Virus record (IMG/VR): IMGVR_UViG_3300025325_000130
Coordinates: 1-25,591 of that record
From: a virus
Strand: one strand, 5' to 3'
DNA: 25,591 nucleotides
The notes beneath the pieces were generated by a model. The model worked only from the letters and a program-made list of their open reading frames with translations, did no database searches and was not told where the DNA came from. A program made the position numbers and the translations under genes. Positions 11,697 to 20,365 of this stretch are shown here, in pieces; position 1 is the first letter of the stretch; each line of letters opens with the position of its first letter.

Positions 11697-13928
11697 TTAG
11701 CCTGCGACGTTGTTCTTATGCAAGCCGCGGTAGTTGGACACGCCGACCGCCAGGAACTGGCGGACCTTCAGGCGGCTCTCGTCGTTCATGAACATGGCCG
11801 GATCGTTCTCCCGGCCAGCCATGAAGATCTGCGGCTTTTCGCCGAAGATCTCGGCTACGTGCAGGCAGGGCAGGATCTTGGGGTCTGCCACGGCTGCCCA
11901 GTCGGTGGCGTCGGTCCATTCGGGCACGACCAACGGCTTGACTTTGCCCATGAAAGTCCGTCCACCTGCTGAAGGGATGGCTTCCACGTCCGAAGCCCAG
12001 CGGCCAACGAACAGGGAATCGGCCTGGTTCGCCAGGTCGATGGGGACTAAGGCAAAGGCCGGGCGCACGCCCTGGCGCTTGCCGGTGCCGAGGTAGCTGG
12101 TGCCTTCGATGGTGGCGGCCACGTGCATAGGCTGTTTGAACATGGCTTTGTCTACGGCTGCCCAGGCGGTGTAATCGGTGCCCAGTGCCGTGGTCAGCAG
12201 GTTGAGATGGCCGCCCGGTGTTGCGATGGCGGTGGAGTTGAACAGCGCGCCGCCGTCTGCCAGGTTTGGGCCTACGGCGCTATTGTTGGTGAAGATGGCT
12301 GCCACCTGCTCCGAGATGTTGCGCATTCCGGCGAGCGCAAGCTCGCGCGGGAACTGCTTGAAGGCTTGCAGGTTGTCGCGCAGGATCGCTTCCAGCGTGA
12401 GTGGCACGTACCCGCCGTACTTGGTCCAGTCGGATGTCTCGACGTTGTCGCCGATGGGCAGGATTGGATACTCGCCGCGTTCTGAGATGGTGGGCAGGCT
12501 GCCGATCGTGCCGGTGATGACCCAGTCGATCTGGTTCAGGTCGGTGAAATGCTCGACCGTAACGATCTCTCTCCACCAGCCGTAACCGGCTTCCCCGTAC
12601 TGCTTCCACGCCTGGACCAGGATCTTATTCATCGAGTCCTTGACGATGGCGGGAAAGTTGGTGGTGGTGGCCAGCCCGGCCATGATCAGGTCGTAATCGA
12701 CGTTGCCGGTAAACTCGCGGTCGCCGGTGAGCATCAGATATAGATCGCGTATGCCGTTGAGCCGGGCAACTTTCAACCCCTCGGTGCCGGGGTCGCGCTC
12801 TGCGCCTAGCAGGTCATAGGCTGCCGCGCGGATCTGGTCGTCGGAATTGAACATTTGCCCGGTGCGTCCGGGGCCGGAGACGGCCAGCCGGTTGGAGACC
12901 GCGGCGATTTCGACTCGTGCTTCTTCGATCGCGCTATGCAGTTCGTTGGCCTTGAACTTGCGGCCTTTGAACTGGCGTTCGATGCGGGCTATGGTGGGGG
13001 CTGGCAGGCGGCAATTGGAGAGCGCCGATTGCAGCAGGTTGTCACAGGTGGCGATGAGAATCTGTTCGGATTCTTCCGCCTGTGCTTCGAGCGCGGCGAT
13101 GCGCTCGGTCTCGCCAAGTAATTCGGCGGCGGCTGCGCGGTTGGCGCGGATGAGCGAGCCCAGTTCCTGGGCTTCTTGCACGGTGGCGGGTTGGTTGGAC
13201 GCGACCGCGCCCGTTTGGGTGGTGCTTTCGTTCGGGTCCATGTGTACTCCTTTCAGTACAGGGGTGGGTTTGGACGCGTTGCCGTTTTGAGACGACCCCG
13301 CGTTGGATTGATCATCCCCGCCAGAGGCGGGATTGATTTCGGATTTATGTGCTGCGAGCGCAGCGAGAAGCGTGGTCCCTTCGGAAGCCGGGACAACGAC
13401 CGCGGCGGTGTGGCGGCCTGAGGGATTGACGAAAATCGGGTGCATGACTTCCATTTTGCCGTTGACTTCGTACTTCCGGCCTGGCCAATGGGTACAGGCT
13501 GGACTCAGAAAATCATTGTTGCAGATCGAGCAGCGGATCATGTCATAGAACCACGAGATAGAGAAGCGACGTACCTTGCCTTCCAGATAGGCGGTCATGG
13601 CTTCGCGGGTGGTCAGGCGGATGGTGTGTTTGAACAGACTGCCGTCGAGCCATGATCCTTGGATGGATCCAAAGAGCGCGTCCAGGTTCTCACGATGGTC
13701 TTTGACGAATGCCTGCCCTTGGAAGCTTTCGGCGAACTTCTTCCAGTCGGCTTCGAACCAATAGCCGTTGCGGTTGTCTTTGTCCCATTGGAAGACCGCT
13801 GCGTCGAACTCGATGAATTCCAGTTCGCCGCTCTCGATCTTGGCGAGTGTTTCGGCGCGGTTGGTGATGGTCAACTCGGCCACGTAGGCCGGGCTGTACA
13901 TGATGGGAAGGGTGGTTTTTACTGGCAT
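11697..13928 (-). CDS. Fused prohead protease-scaffold-major capsid protein, 743 aa
   Basis: Residues ~1-190 look like an HK97-type (herpesvirus-fold) prohead protease, with the His in FVKDHREN near residue 76 and the Ser in RFSISWF near 122. Straight after the Ser motif is a Cys knuckle, CSICNNDFLSPACTHWPG. Residues ~235-345 are Ala/Glu/Gln-rich and helical (RAAAAELLGETERIAALEAQ), the expected scaffold (delta) domain. From ~350 to 743 is a capsid protein (SMNKILVQAWKQYG, VPLTLEAILRDNLQAFKQ, GVRPAFALVPIDLANQ, FGEKPQIFMAGRENDP). All are in one frame with no stop or frameshift. Proteolytic release of the mature capsid protein is expected. AGGAG lies 6 nt before the ATG. It follows the portal cluster, the usual order. 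Confidence 0.85.
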   Translation of the reverse strand: MPVKTTLPIMYSPAYVAELTITNRAETLAKIESGELEFIEFDAAVFQWDKDNRNGYWFEADWKKFAESFQGQAFVKDHRENLDALFGSIQGSWLDGSLFKHTIRLTTREAMTAYLEGKVRRFSISWFYDMIRCSICNNDFLSPACTHWPGRKYEVNGKMEVMHPIFVNPSGRHTAAVVVPASEGTTLLAALAAHKSEINPASGGDDQSNAGSSQNGNASKPTPVLKGVHMDPNESTTQTGAVASNQPATVQEAQELGSLIRANRAAAAELLGETERIAALEAQAEESEQILIATCDNLLQSALSNCRLPAPTIARIERQFKGRKFKANELHSAIEEARVEIAAVSNRLAVSGPGRTGQMFNSDDQIRAAAYDLLGAERDPGTEGLKVARLNGIRDLYLMLTGDREFTGNVDYDLIMAGLATTTNFPAIVKDSMNKILVQAWKQYGEAGYGWWREIVTVEHFTDLNQIDWVITGTIGSLPTISERGEYPILPIGDNVETSDWTKYGGYVPLTLEAILRDNLQAFKQFPRELALAGMRNISEQVAAIFTNNSAVGPNLADGGALFNSTAIATPGGHLNLLTTALGTDYTAWAAVDKAMFKQPMHVAATIEGTSYLGTGKRQGVRPAFALVPIDLANQADSLFVGRWASDVEAIPSAGGRTFMGKVKPLVVPEWTDATDWAAVADPKILPCLHVAEIFGEKPQIFMAGRENDPAMFMNDESRLKVRQFLAVGVSNYRGLHKNNVAG

Positions 13929-13937
13929 GGTTTACTC

Positions 13938-14336
13938 CTATGGAATAAAGGACTGGTCGCCAAACGGTGTATCCAGTGGTGGCTCTGGCGCCGGTGGGTT
14001 GGGGTCATAGCCTTCGATGCCGTAATCTGGCTCGGGGACGGTCTTTGGCTTGGGTGTAAGCGTGGCGAAGGGATCGGGACAGTCCAGGTACTGCGCCGGA
14101 TTGGGCTCGCCTTCTTCCTCGGCTTCGACCATCTTGGCCGGTCCCTGGGCGAATTGGGTAAAGGTGGTGAACTCACGTTCGTAGTCGGCGCAGCCGCGCG
14201 TAAGTGTGCGGAACCCGACTTCCTCGCTGATAAAGACAATGTGTTTGCCGCGGACTCTGGTCTGTACTTCTACAGGGCGCAGAGTGAGCAACTTGCCAAT
14301 GAATCCGCCTTTGGGGTCCCATGGTCCTTTAGGCAT
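13938..14336 (-). CDS. Hypothetical virion-module protein, 132 aa
   Basis: I use the ATG at 14336 with a GGGGG SD; an upstream in-frame ATG at 14372 lies deeper in the preceding gene. The N-terminal ~60 residues are strand-rich and basic (GFIGKLLTLRPVEVQTRVRG, GKHIVFISEEVGFRTLTRG). The second half is Pro/Glu-rich and probably disordered (PKPKTVPEPDYGIEGYDPNP). No family recognised. Its position directly before the protease-capsid gene could suit a head-assembly accessory protein. Confidence 0.6.
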   Translation of the reverse strand: MPKGPWDPKGGFIGKLLTLRPVEVQTRVRGKHIVFISEEVGFRTLTRGCADYEREFTTFTQFAQGPAKMVEAEEEGEPNPAQYLDCPDPFATLTPKPKTVPEPDYGIEGYDPNPPAPEPPLDTPFGDQSFIP

Positions 14337-15210
14337 ACAGCCCCCTTGTCCAGTTACACCAGGCTTTGCCACGGGTCCCGATCCAGGGCTTGATGTAGAC
14401 GCGGTGGTCGGCGTCCGATCCGGCGCGCGGCCAGCCGGGGATGTGGTCCACGATCAACATTTCTTCGAGCAGCCTCCACTGGTCTTCGATCAGGCCGAAG
14501 ACGCGCGGGCCGGTGAAGCCGTAGGCTTCGATCAGGACTGGTTGCCCGTGCAGTGTGCCCAGGTGTGGGAGTTCGGGGAAGAATTCGAGCGCGTTCAAGG
14601 GTACGGCTGTTTGACGATTCGAGACGAACGGCCATTCCAGGTGGCCGTATACAGGGTGGCGCTTCCAGTAATCGCGTTCCGTGCTGTGACCGACTAGGCC
14701 ATGCACGGTGACGATGTCGGGACGGTTCCAGGCGGTGATGGTGGCGTCGGGTGGGTTGTAGAAGTTTTGGTATTCGATGATCGCATAAGTGCCAAGGATC
14801 TCGGTCACCCGGACCAGCCCGCCGCCGTTGCGTAGGACCGTATACGCTTCGCTGGTCCCGTCGTTGGTGTCGAAGTAACCTCGGCCTGGGATGCGTATGA
14901 TCCCCCACATAAACTCGCCTAAGGTGCGCTTGAAACCGTAATTGATCCAGGCGGGCCGGTCGGCCAGCTTGACAACGATCTTGCTGCGGTTGTCGACCTG
15001 CCCGCCGACGACGGGCCGGATTACAACCGTTTCGCCGGTTTCCCGCAGCCCGCTCTTGTTGTAGTGGGTGCGCGAGATCGCGTCATGCCGCAAGCGAGCG
15101 AAGCGATGTGAGTCTCCGATGTGCAGGGTCACGCCATAAGCCGGGTTGAAGACAGGTTCGTCGCCGATCTCGATGTAAACCAGGCCGCTGGGGAGAATCA
15201 GCTTACGCAC
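14329..15210 (-). CDS. Hypothetical virion-module protein, ~293 aa, GTG start
   Basis: The open frame reaches 15474, but its N-terminal part is the low-complexity shadow of the SH3-like gene. The first sensible start is the GTG at 15210, giving VRKLILPSGLVYIEIGDEPV, which overlaps the upstream stop by 8 nt. The body is globular and aromatic (GYFDTNDGTSEAYTVLRNGG, LPHLGTLHGQPVLIEAYG, DQWRLLEEMLIVDHIPGWP). No family recognised. The position between portal and capsid genes suggests a head or neck component. The start is uncertain by a few codons. Confidence 0.6.
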   Translation of the reverse strand: MRKLILPSGLVYIEIGDEPVFNPAYGVTLHIGDSHRFARLRHDAISRTHYNKSGLRETGETVVIRPVVGGQVDNRSKIVVKLADRPAWINYGFKRTLGEFMWGIIRIPGRGYFDTNDGTSEAYTVLRNGGGLVRVTEILGTYAIIEYQNFYNPPDATITAWNRPDIVTVHGLVGHSTERDYWKRHPVYGHLEWPFVSNRQTAVPLNALEFFPELPHLGTLHGQPVLIEAYGFTGPRVFGLIEDQWRLLEEMLIVDHIPGWPRAGSDADHRVYIKPWIGTRGKAWCNWTRGLYA

Positions 15211-15565
15211 GGAAGATGCCTTTGATGATGTTAAGCGTGCGGCGCAGGCCGCTCGTTGTGTAACCGTCAGGCGCGAGCGCATATCGAGCGCGGGAGCCGG
15301 TGGGGTCTTCCAGGATGAAGTAAGGCACGGGTTCGACCGGCTCCGGGGTGGGTGGTGGTTCCGGCTCGGTGTCGGGGTCGACCGGTTGCAGGTAGAACGT
15401 GCGGACCCACTTCCCGCGCCATGGGTTGGGGTCAGTCCCGGCGATCTGCGACCACTCCCCTGAAGTACCGACAATTTCGACGATAGTGCCGGCGGGGATA
15501 GTGTCGCGCTTGGTCTCGCCGGGTTGCAGGTAATAAGGGCAGGTGAAGGTAACGCGGTAACTCAT
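15203..15565 (-). CDS. SH3b-like domain protein, 120 aa
   Basis: Residues 1-60 look like a bacterial SH3 domain: YLQPGETKRDTIPAGTIVEI, then GTSGEWSQIAG and the closing strand GKWVRTFYLQPV. A Pro/Glu linker (DTEPEPPPTPEPVEPVP) and a short C-terminal helix follow. There is no signal peptide, unlike the SH3b lipoprotein at 23421-23816. In virions such domains can bind cell wall or act as interaction modules. GGAGG precedes the ATG, which overlaps the portal stop (ATGA). Confidence 0.7.
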   Translation of the reverse strand: MSYRVTFTCPYYLQPGETKRDTIPAGTIVEIVGTSGEWSQIAGTDPNPWRGKWVRTFYLQPVDPDTEPEPPPTPEPVEPVPYFILEDPTGSRARYALAPDGYTTSGLRRTLNIIKGIFRA

Positions 15566-16977
15566 TCATCCTCCGTTGTGCTGGTGTCTGTGGGTTCGCC
15601 GGGCTCGGTTTCTTCGCTCACGCCTTCCGGCTGCTGCACCTTGCGCCGCACGCCCTTGGGCTGCGGGCCGTCCGTGTCGTAGTCCTTGCCCAGCATCTCG
15701 TAGAACAGAAGTAAGTAAGTGGGCTCGTCGATTAACTCCCGGTCGAACAGGTCGGCCAGGACCGGCTCGATCCGGGCGGCGGCCAGGGCCAGCGTGGAAT
15801 TGTCGCGCTCGGTCACGTCATCGGCGCGCACGGCGATACCGGCCGCCTGTAAGCGTTTCTTGGTGAAGTGGATCTTCTTGACGACTGCGATGGTGCACAG
15901 GGTAGCCAGCGCGCGCTTGAAACTGTTCTGGCGCATCTTGAACTTGCGGAAGGTGGGTGTTCCGGCTGCTTCGGCTGTGGTGCGGGTAGAGCTCTCCGGT
16001 TCGGCCAGGTAGTGAAGTGGTAGCCCGATGCCTGCGGCAATGTGCTTTTTGATGGCAAGGATGTCCATGTTGGCGTCGAAGCTCTGTAAGTTGGGGCTGA
16101 GTGTGCCCCATACTTCCGTGTCGTCGTTCACGACGATGGAACCTGGTTGCGGTGGGTTGGCGTTGAGTTCGGCTTCGCGCTGTTTGCGGGTTCTGGTGTC
16201 GGTGAATTTGCCCTTCACGATGTACACGATCAGGTTGCGCAGGTGGTTCATGATGACCCGGTCGTTGAGCAGGGTTGAGAGCCTGCCCAGCCATTTGAGT
16301 ACGGGCGTCAGGTCGGCTTCGCCGAAGGTGCAGCCGACCGGCCGGTTGATCGGGAAGTGCAGCATGAACTGGGTCTGCTCGGGGTCGAGGGGATCGTAGG
16401 CCACGTAAGGCGGCGCGTTCAGGTCCTGCTGGATGTAGGCTGTTTCCTGGCGGTAGTCGTTGTTGAAGGTCTGGATTTCGTTGATCTGCTCGGACGGCAC
16501 GGCGCGGACAAATAGACTCCCGTCATTGGCGTCTACACTGCACAGTAAAAACAGGTCGCCGGATCGGGATTGTTCGGCTACCCATTCGGGGACCTGCTCG
16601 TCCAGGTTGTTGAGCGGGTGCTCCCAAAACTCTTTGACTGCTGCCGCTGTGGGCTTGTGCTTGATGTCCGGGGCCATGCCGTCGCCGACCACGAATTCGA
16701 CAATGGCGTCGGTGATACGCCGCGCGATGGGATTGGTGCGCCAGGCAAGCAGCGTCTCGGCGATGATCGTTGCCCGGTCGTAGTTCATCCGGTCGCGGAA
16801 GATGTCCCGGCCGCTGCGCGTGCCGATGATGATGGTATCGTCAGTTTCGGCCATGGTCGACAGCCGCGCGGCGACCCGGTCTTCGACCGCCCGGTCGATG
16901 GCCGCGCGGAATGGGTTGCGGACGCGTGCCCCATGAATACGGGGTACGCGGATTTCTCTGCCGAAGATTTTTGCCAT
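15562..16977 (-). CDS. Portal protein, 471 aa
   Basis: Portal-family hallmarks are visible: a helical N-terminal wing (YDRATIIAETLLAWRTNPIA RRITDA), the G-D/GM region (VEFVVGDGMAPDIKHKP) and a WVAEQSRSGDLFL strand. The stem region reads LLNDRVIMNHLRNLIVYIVK, and the C-terminal part has AAGIGLPLHYLAEPESSTRT, then helices and an acidic disordered tail. Length is normal for the family. The portal ring is the packaging motor's docking site at one capsid vertex. AAGGAG and a TAATG overlap set the start. It lies two genes after TerL, with an extra structural protein between. Confidence 0.85.
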   Translation of the reverse strand: MAKIFGREIRVPRIHGARVRNPFRAAIDRAVEDRVAARLSTMAETDDTIIIGTRSGRDIFRDRMNYDRATIIAETLLAWRTNPIARRITDAIVEFVVGDGMAPDIKHKPTAAAVKEFWEHPLNNLDEQVPEWVAEQSRSGDLFLLCSVDANDGSLFVRAVPSEQINEIQTFNNDYRQETAYIQQDLNAPPYVAYDPLDPEQTQFMLHFPINRPVGCTFGEADLTPVLKWLGRLSTLLNDRVIMNHLRNLIVYIVKGKFTDTRTRKQREAELNANPPQPGSIVVNDDTEVWGTLSPNLQSFDANMDILAIKKHIAAGIGLPLHYLAEPESSTRTTAEAAGTPTFRKFKMRQNSFKRALATLCTIAVVKKIHFTKKRLQAAGIAVRADDVTERDNSTLALAAARIEPVLADLFDRELIDEPTYLLLFYEMLGKDYDTDGPQPKGVRRKVQQPEGVSEETEPGEPTDTSTTEDE

Positions 16978-18098
16978 TAGATAAGCTCCTTCCAGGACAG
17001 GCTTGCATTGACTTCGCTATTGACGGCGCTTTGAGCGGTGATGAGCAGGGCTTCGCCTGGTGGTATTTCGAAGGTTTCGGGTAGGGACAAAATACCGTTA
17101 TCGGCTTTGGCCGCTTCGATAGCCAGCCAGAGCTTTTGACTGGCCGGTGTGGGTGTGCCGGTGTACTTCTTGGCGATGGAGGTATTGGTGTCGATGGCGG
17201 CGGATGTCCCGCCTGAGATCGTGCAGCGATAGATTCGGAATGTGACCGGCTTCGCGCCTTCTGTGCTGTAAGTAAAGTGGGTGAACTTGATCTGTGAGCG
17301 GTTGTTCCCGGTCCCGCCGAATACGTCGGTCATGTTCTCGACTGCCAGCACAATCGTTTCGGCTGTGGCGGTGTAGGCCAGGTTATGTTGTGTGGCGTGG
17401 CGCGGGCCTGGCTTTTCCAGTTGTCCGAATGCGTAGGCCGCCATGTTGCCGATGGTCACGACGATGGCGCTGGTGTTGCCGCTATTCGAGACAGCGGCGC
17501 GCAGTGGTAGTGATGGGTTGAGGATGGATGGTACGGTGAACTGGTTGGGATAGCGGATGACGTGCGCTTCCTCGAACAGGCCGGTATGCCGGTTTTCGAT
17601 CTGGAAGGAAATCACCCCGGCTCCCAGCCATTGGAAGGAGATGGCGTAGATGTTGTACTTGGACGGCTCGAACTCGAAGGATAATTGCTTGTTCCAGTCG
17701 GCCTGGCTGACCCAGTTGTCGATCACTTCCCCGCTGACAGAACTGCGGCGGTTGATTCCGAACTCAACGCCGTTGTAACCAAAGAAGTATCCGTCTTCTG
17801 CGTTTCCGTAGCCTGCTTCTTGCAGGCTACCGGTTTTACCTGGGGAAAAGACGGCGGAGAATTTGACGATGATCCCCTGCCCGCTGATGTAATGGACCAG
17901 TTGGCGCGAGTGGAGTTGTGCGGAGCCGTTCGTCTCCGTGCCGGTGGAAAGGATCGCCGTGCTGCCGCTTTGGGCGATGGTTCCATTGTTGGCTACGGTG
18001 GACCTGGCCAGTTCGGTATTGATATTGTAGTGAAAGGCCATGTAAGCCAGCAGGCTTTTTGCGGTTACTTGTAACTCTCCGAACGGTGCGAAGTGCAT
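16977..18098 (-). CDS. Beta-rich structural protein between TerL and portal, 373 aa
   Basis: I use the ATG at 18098, which overlaps the TerL stop as TAATG. The product (MHFAPFGELQVTAKSLLAYM...) is rich in Ser/Thr/Gly strands. Typical stretches are SGQGIIVKFSAVFSPGKTGS, AEDGYFFGYNGVEFGINRRS, NIYAISFQWLGAGVISFQIE and VTFRIYRCTISGGTSAA. It looks like a jelly-roll virion protein of the fibre or base type. No enzyme motif is seen. Its location between terminase and portal is unusual, since fibres normally sit at the distal end of the module. Function inferred as structural. Confidence 0.65.
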   Translation of the reverse strand: MHFAPFGELQVTAKSLLAYMAFHYNINTELARSTVANNGTIAQSGSTAILSTGTETNGSAQLHSRQLVHYISGQGIIVKFSAVFSPGKTGSLQEAGYGNAEDGYFFGYNGVEFGINRRSSVSGEVIDNWVSQADWNKQLSFEFEPSKYNIYAISFQWLGAGVISFQIENRHTGLFEEAHVIRYPNQFTVPSILNPSLPLRAAVSNSGNTSAIVVTIGNMAAYAFGQLEKPGPRHATQHNLAYTATAETIVLAVENMTDVFGGTGNNRSQIKFTHFTYSTEGAKPVTFRIYRCTISGGTSAAIDTNTSIAKKYTGTPTPASQKLWLAIEAAKADNGILSLPETFEIPPGEALLITAQSAVNSEVNASLSWKELI

Positions 18099-19594
18099 TA
18101 GTAACCTCCGTCGATCTCGCGTTGCATGTCCCGCTGAAGGATGGTGGACTCCTGCGTGATGTACCATTCCAGCCGGTCAAGGACCGCGACCTGCGCGTCG
18201 GCGGTGACGAAGTCATCGTGGATCAGTTCGCCGGTGTCGTCGTCGCGCGTACCATCAGGCACGGACCAGCGCAGGGTTTTGGCCGGGCCGGGTAGGATCT
18301 CACTCTTGATGTGGCTGTACTGCTTGTCCACGGCTGGGGATGGGTCGCAGTCGCGGAAGCGCCCGGTCTCGATCACGGCTATGTATCCATAGCCGATCTC
18401 GCTCTTTGTGGCCTGGGTGTACTTGACCGGGATGACTTTCCCCGGGAACTTGTGGTCCAGCATCGCCCAGAGTCCCTCCCCCACCCCGGTGGCGTCGATC
18501 ACAAAGTACAGCGGTCGCCAACTCTCTCCGAGCGCGGATAGTTTTCCGAACATCTTGACGTGGTTCTCTCCGGTCCATGCCTGGCGGCGGACCGCCCGGT
18601 AGGTGGGGAAGCCTAGCAATTGAAGCGATGAAAGGTCGATGTCTATGACCGTGAGCGTGAGCGAGTCACGGCTGGCGTTTGCCAGCGGCGCGTCTTCGTC
18701 CAGGTTCATGCGCGCTTCGTCCTGCCCGGCCACGTCGATGAGAAAAGCGTAAGCGTGACCAGGGACAGGCACGTCAGTGCCTGGCTGGTCACCGACCATG
18801 AGTGCTCGCCGGGCGGCGTTGAACATGCCGGTGGTCGCGTCGATCTCCTCGTTGAAGTATTGCGTTTTGATGAGCGGGTGTTGTCTTCCTAAGCGCTTTA
18901 CTTCGCCGTCCACGAACTTGCCATAGGCCGGGTTATGTTTGCGGACTTCGTCTGCGTCGTAGACGAAGACGCGCCGGATGCCGTCCGCAGCCTGGGCAGC
19001 TTCGGCTGCCCGGCGTTCGCGGGATAAGAGACTCCCGGATGTCCAGACCGTGCCCACGATGACTCTCGTGGCGTTCGTGCTGGCGGCCATGGGGCTGGCC
19101 TTTTTGTCGTAAACGATTGGCGAGATGTCCTGGGCTTCGTTGACGATTAGTAGGAGCGACGCAGTCGCGCCTACTACGTTGGCCTTGCCGTCGCCGGATA
19201 GGAACGATGTGCGCGCCTGGCCGATCATGCGCATGAAGTCCGAGCGCTTCTTCCAGCGGTTGCGCGTCAGGATATTGGTCTGAAGCCTGCTCTCGAGCCG
19301 TAGGATGGCGCGGATGGTCTGGGGTTTGTACGTGGGATTGAATTCGACGATCTCGGTGTCCTTGTGTTGCAAGCGGTGCATGAGGAATAGCTTGAGATGG
19401 CAAAGGAATTCGTCTTTGCCGGACTGCCTGGAAATGATGACCACGATGGTCAGGCCGAGATTGTGTTTAACTGAATTCCAGATCGCGTCTATCGGCTCGA
19501 CCTGGTACGGGCGGAGCTCCATTCCCCCGCCGTGCAGGCTGAAGCGGTAGGGCGTGCGTTGGATGGTCTTGGCGCGCTGCGTGAGAGTGGACAC
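18098..19594 (-). CDS. terL: Terminase large subunit (packaging ATPase-nuclease), 498 aa
   Basis: The ATPase domain has a Walker A-like loop, ISRQSGKDEF near residue 55, of the SRQ-x-GK-x-E type. The Walker B-like strand is LLLIVNEAQDI near 150, with Asn where many relatives have Asp, then a coupling motif (VIVGTVWTSGSLLSR). The nuclease domain (RNase H-like) shows three acidic positions: AFLIDVAGQDE, FVIDATGVGEG and HDDFVTADAQV. The start is GTG at 19594, forming TAGTG with the TerS stop. The enzyme cuts concatemers and drives DNA into the prohead together with TerS and the portal. Length fits the family. Confidence 0.88.
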   Translation of the reverse strand: MSTLTQRAKTIQRTPYRFSLHGGGMELRPYQVEPIDAIWNSVKHNLGLTIVVIISRQSGKDEFLCHLKLFLMHRLQHKDTEIVEFNPTYKPQTIRAILRLESRLQTNILTRNRWKKRSDFMRMIGQARTSFLSGDGKANVVGATASLLLIVNEAQDISPIVYDKKASPMAASTNATRVIVGTVWTSGSLLSRERRAAEAAQAADGIRRVFVYDADEVRKHNPAYGKFVDGEVKRLGRQHPLIKTQYFNEEIDATTGMFNAARRALMVGDQPGTDVPVPGHAYAFLIDVAGQDEARMNLDEDAPLANASRDSLTLTVIDIDLSSLQLLGFPTYRAVRRQAWTGENHVKMFGKLSALGESWRPLYFVIDATGVGEGLWAMLDHKFPGKVIPVKYTQATKSEIGYGYIAVIETGRFRDCDPSPAVDKQYSHIKSEILPGPAKTLRWSVPDGTRDDDTGELIHDDFVTADAQVAVLDRLEWYITQESTILQRDMQREIDGGY

Positions 19595-19959
19595 TAGAGT
19601 CCTTCCTCTGCGTTGAGTTCTGCTAAGGCGTCCATGATGGCCTGTTCGACCGGCTGGTACTGGCCGGTGATGATCTGCTGGGCGCGGGTCAGAGTGCCGA
19701 TGCTGGCCAGGGCGATGACCAGGGTATTGATCGCGCCGATGGTGGCGTTATTCATGTCGCCTTCTTTGCCTTCTTCGAGTCCGCTCTTTGCCAGTCGTTC
19801 CAGGATCCGGTCGGCGATGACGCGCAAGGCGTTGATCTCGCCTTGCAGCCCGCTGTCCCTGAGCGCCTTGCGTTTAAAGCGGCTGATCTCGTCGTCGGTG
19901 AAGTGCCTGGCATAGAAGCCGTGTTTGAGCGCGTTGCGGTTGCCTTTGGGTGCGGGCAT
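19594..19959 (-). CDS. terS: Terminase small subunit, 121 aa
   Basis: The N-terminus MPAPKGNRNALKHGFYARHF has the GN-x-NA...HGFY signature common in one group of phage small terminase and DNA-binding proteins. A basic helical part (DEISRFKRKALRDSG) and long helices (LQGEINALRVIADRILERLA, IGAINTLVIALASIGTLTRA) follow, as expected for an oligomerising recognition subunit. It lies directly upstream of TerL with a TAGTG overlap. The ATG at 19959 has no clear SD but is 5 nt beyond the upstream stop, so it may be coupled. Confidence 0.75.
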   Translation of the reverse strand: MPAPKGNRNALKHGFYARHFTDDEISRFKRKALRDSGLQGEINALRVIADRILERLAKSGLEEGKEGDMNNATIGAINTLVIALASIGTLTRAQQIITGQYQPVEQAIMDALAELNAEEGL

Positions 19960-19963
19960 GGGA

Positions 19964-20296
19964 TCATGGTTTGTTCAAGTCGCCGGTGTCGCGACGTTTG
20001 ATTCTGGCTTCGCGGCTGGCGGCATCATGGGCGGATAGTAGGCCGTTGAGTTGGTTGACCTGTTGGGCTATGGATTTGATTTCTTCGGCCAGCCTGCCGA
20101 TGGCTTCGACTCGATGGGCGCGTTCTTCTCGTAAGAATTCCCTCCATTGCTCGTCACGTTTGTCTTGGAATTCCCTCCACAAATCTTCGTGTTTGTTGGC
20201 GTTGGCGTCGATCCGTTTCGACCATTCCAGGATAAACCAGACGAAGATTCCGACGATTGGTAGTTGAATGAGTAAGTTGATTACACTATCTGGCAT
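19964..20296 (-). CDS. Single-TM coiled-coil protein, first gene of the late operon, 110 aa
   Basis: One membrane helix lies at residues 7-23 (NLLIQLPIVGIFVWFILEWS). A highly charged coiled coil follows (EDLWREFQDKRDEQWREFL, AIGRLAEEIKSIAQQVNQLN) and a basic tail (SREARIKRRDTGDLNKP). The layout resembles BhlA/UviB-type small holin-like phage proteins, but such proteins are poorly diagnosed by sequence. AGGAGAG, 2-3 nt before the ATG at 20296, is a strong SD. Being first after two tandem terminators makes it the reporter of how late transcription starts. Confidence 0.65.
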   Translation of the reverse strand: MPDSVINLLIQLPIVGIFVWFILEWSKRIDANANKHEDLWREFQDKRDEQWREFLREERAHRVEAIGRLAEEIKSIAQQVNQLNGLLSAHDAASREARIKRRDTGDLNKP

Positions 20297-20328
20297 GACT
20301 CTCCTGGGTAGTGCCCGCCGTCGCGGGA

Positions 20329-20353
20329 TAAAAAACAGCCGGCTGTCGGCTGT
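20329..20353 (-). terminator. Intrinsic terminator just before the late operon
   Basis: On the minus strand ACAGCCG and CGGCTGT pair around a 5-nt loop (20335-20353), followed at once by TTTTTTAT. This is a textbook intrinsic terminator. It ends only about 33 nt before the ATG at 20296. Confidence 0.75.
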
Positions 20354-20365
20354 GACCCGCTCCCC

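Noticed and set aside
13659-14393. 244-codon plus-strand frame
   Set aside because: Antisense to the protease N-terminus and the 13938-14336 gene; no SD, no motif.
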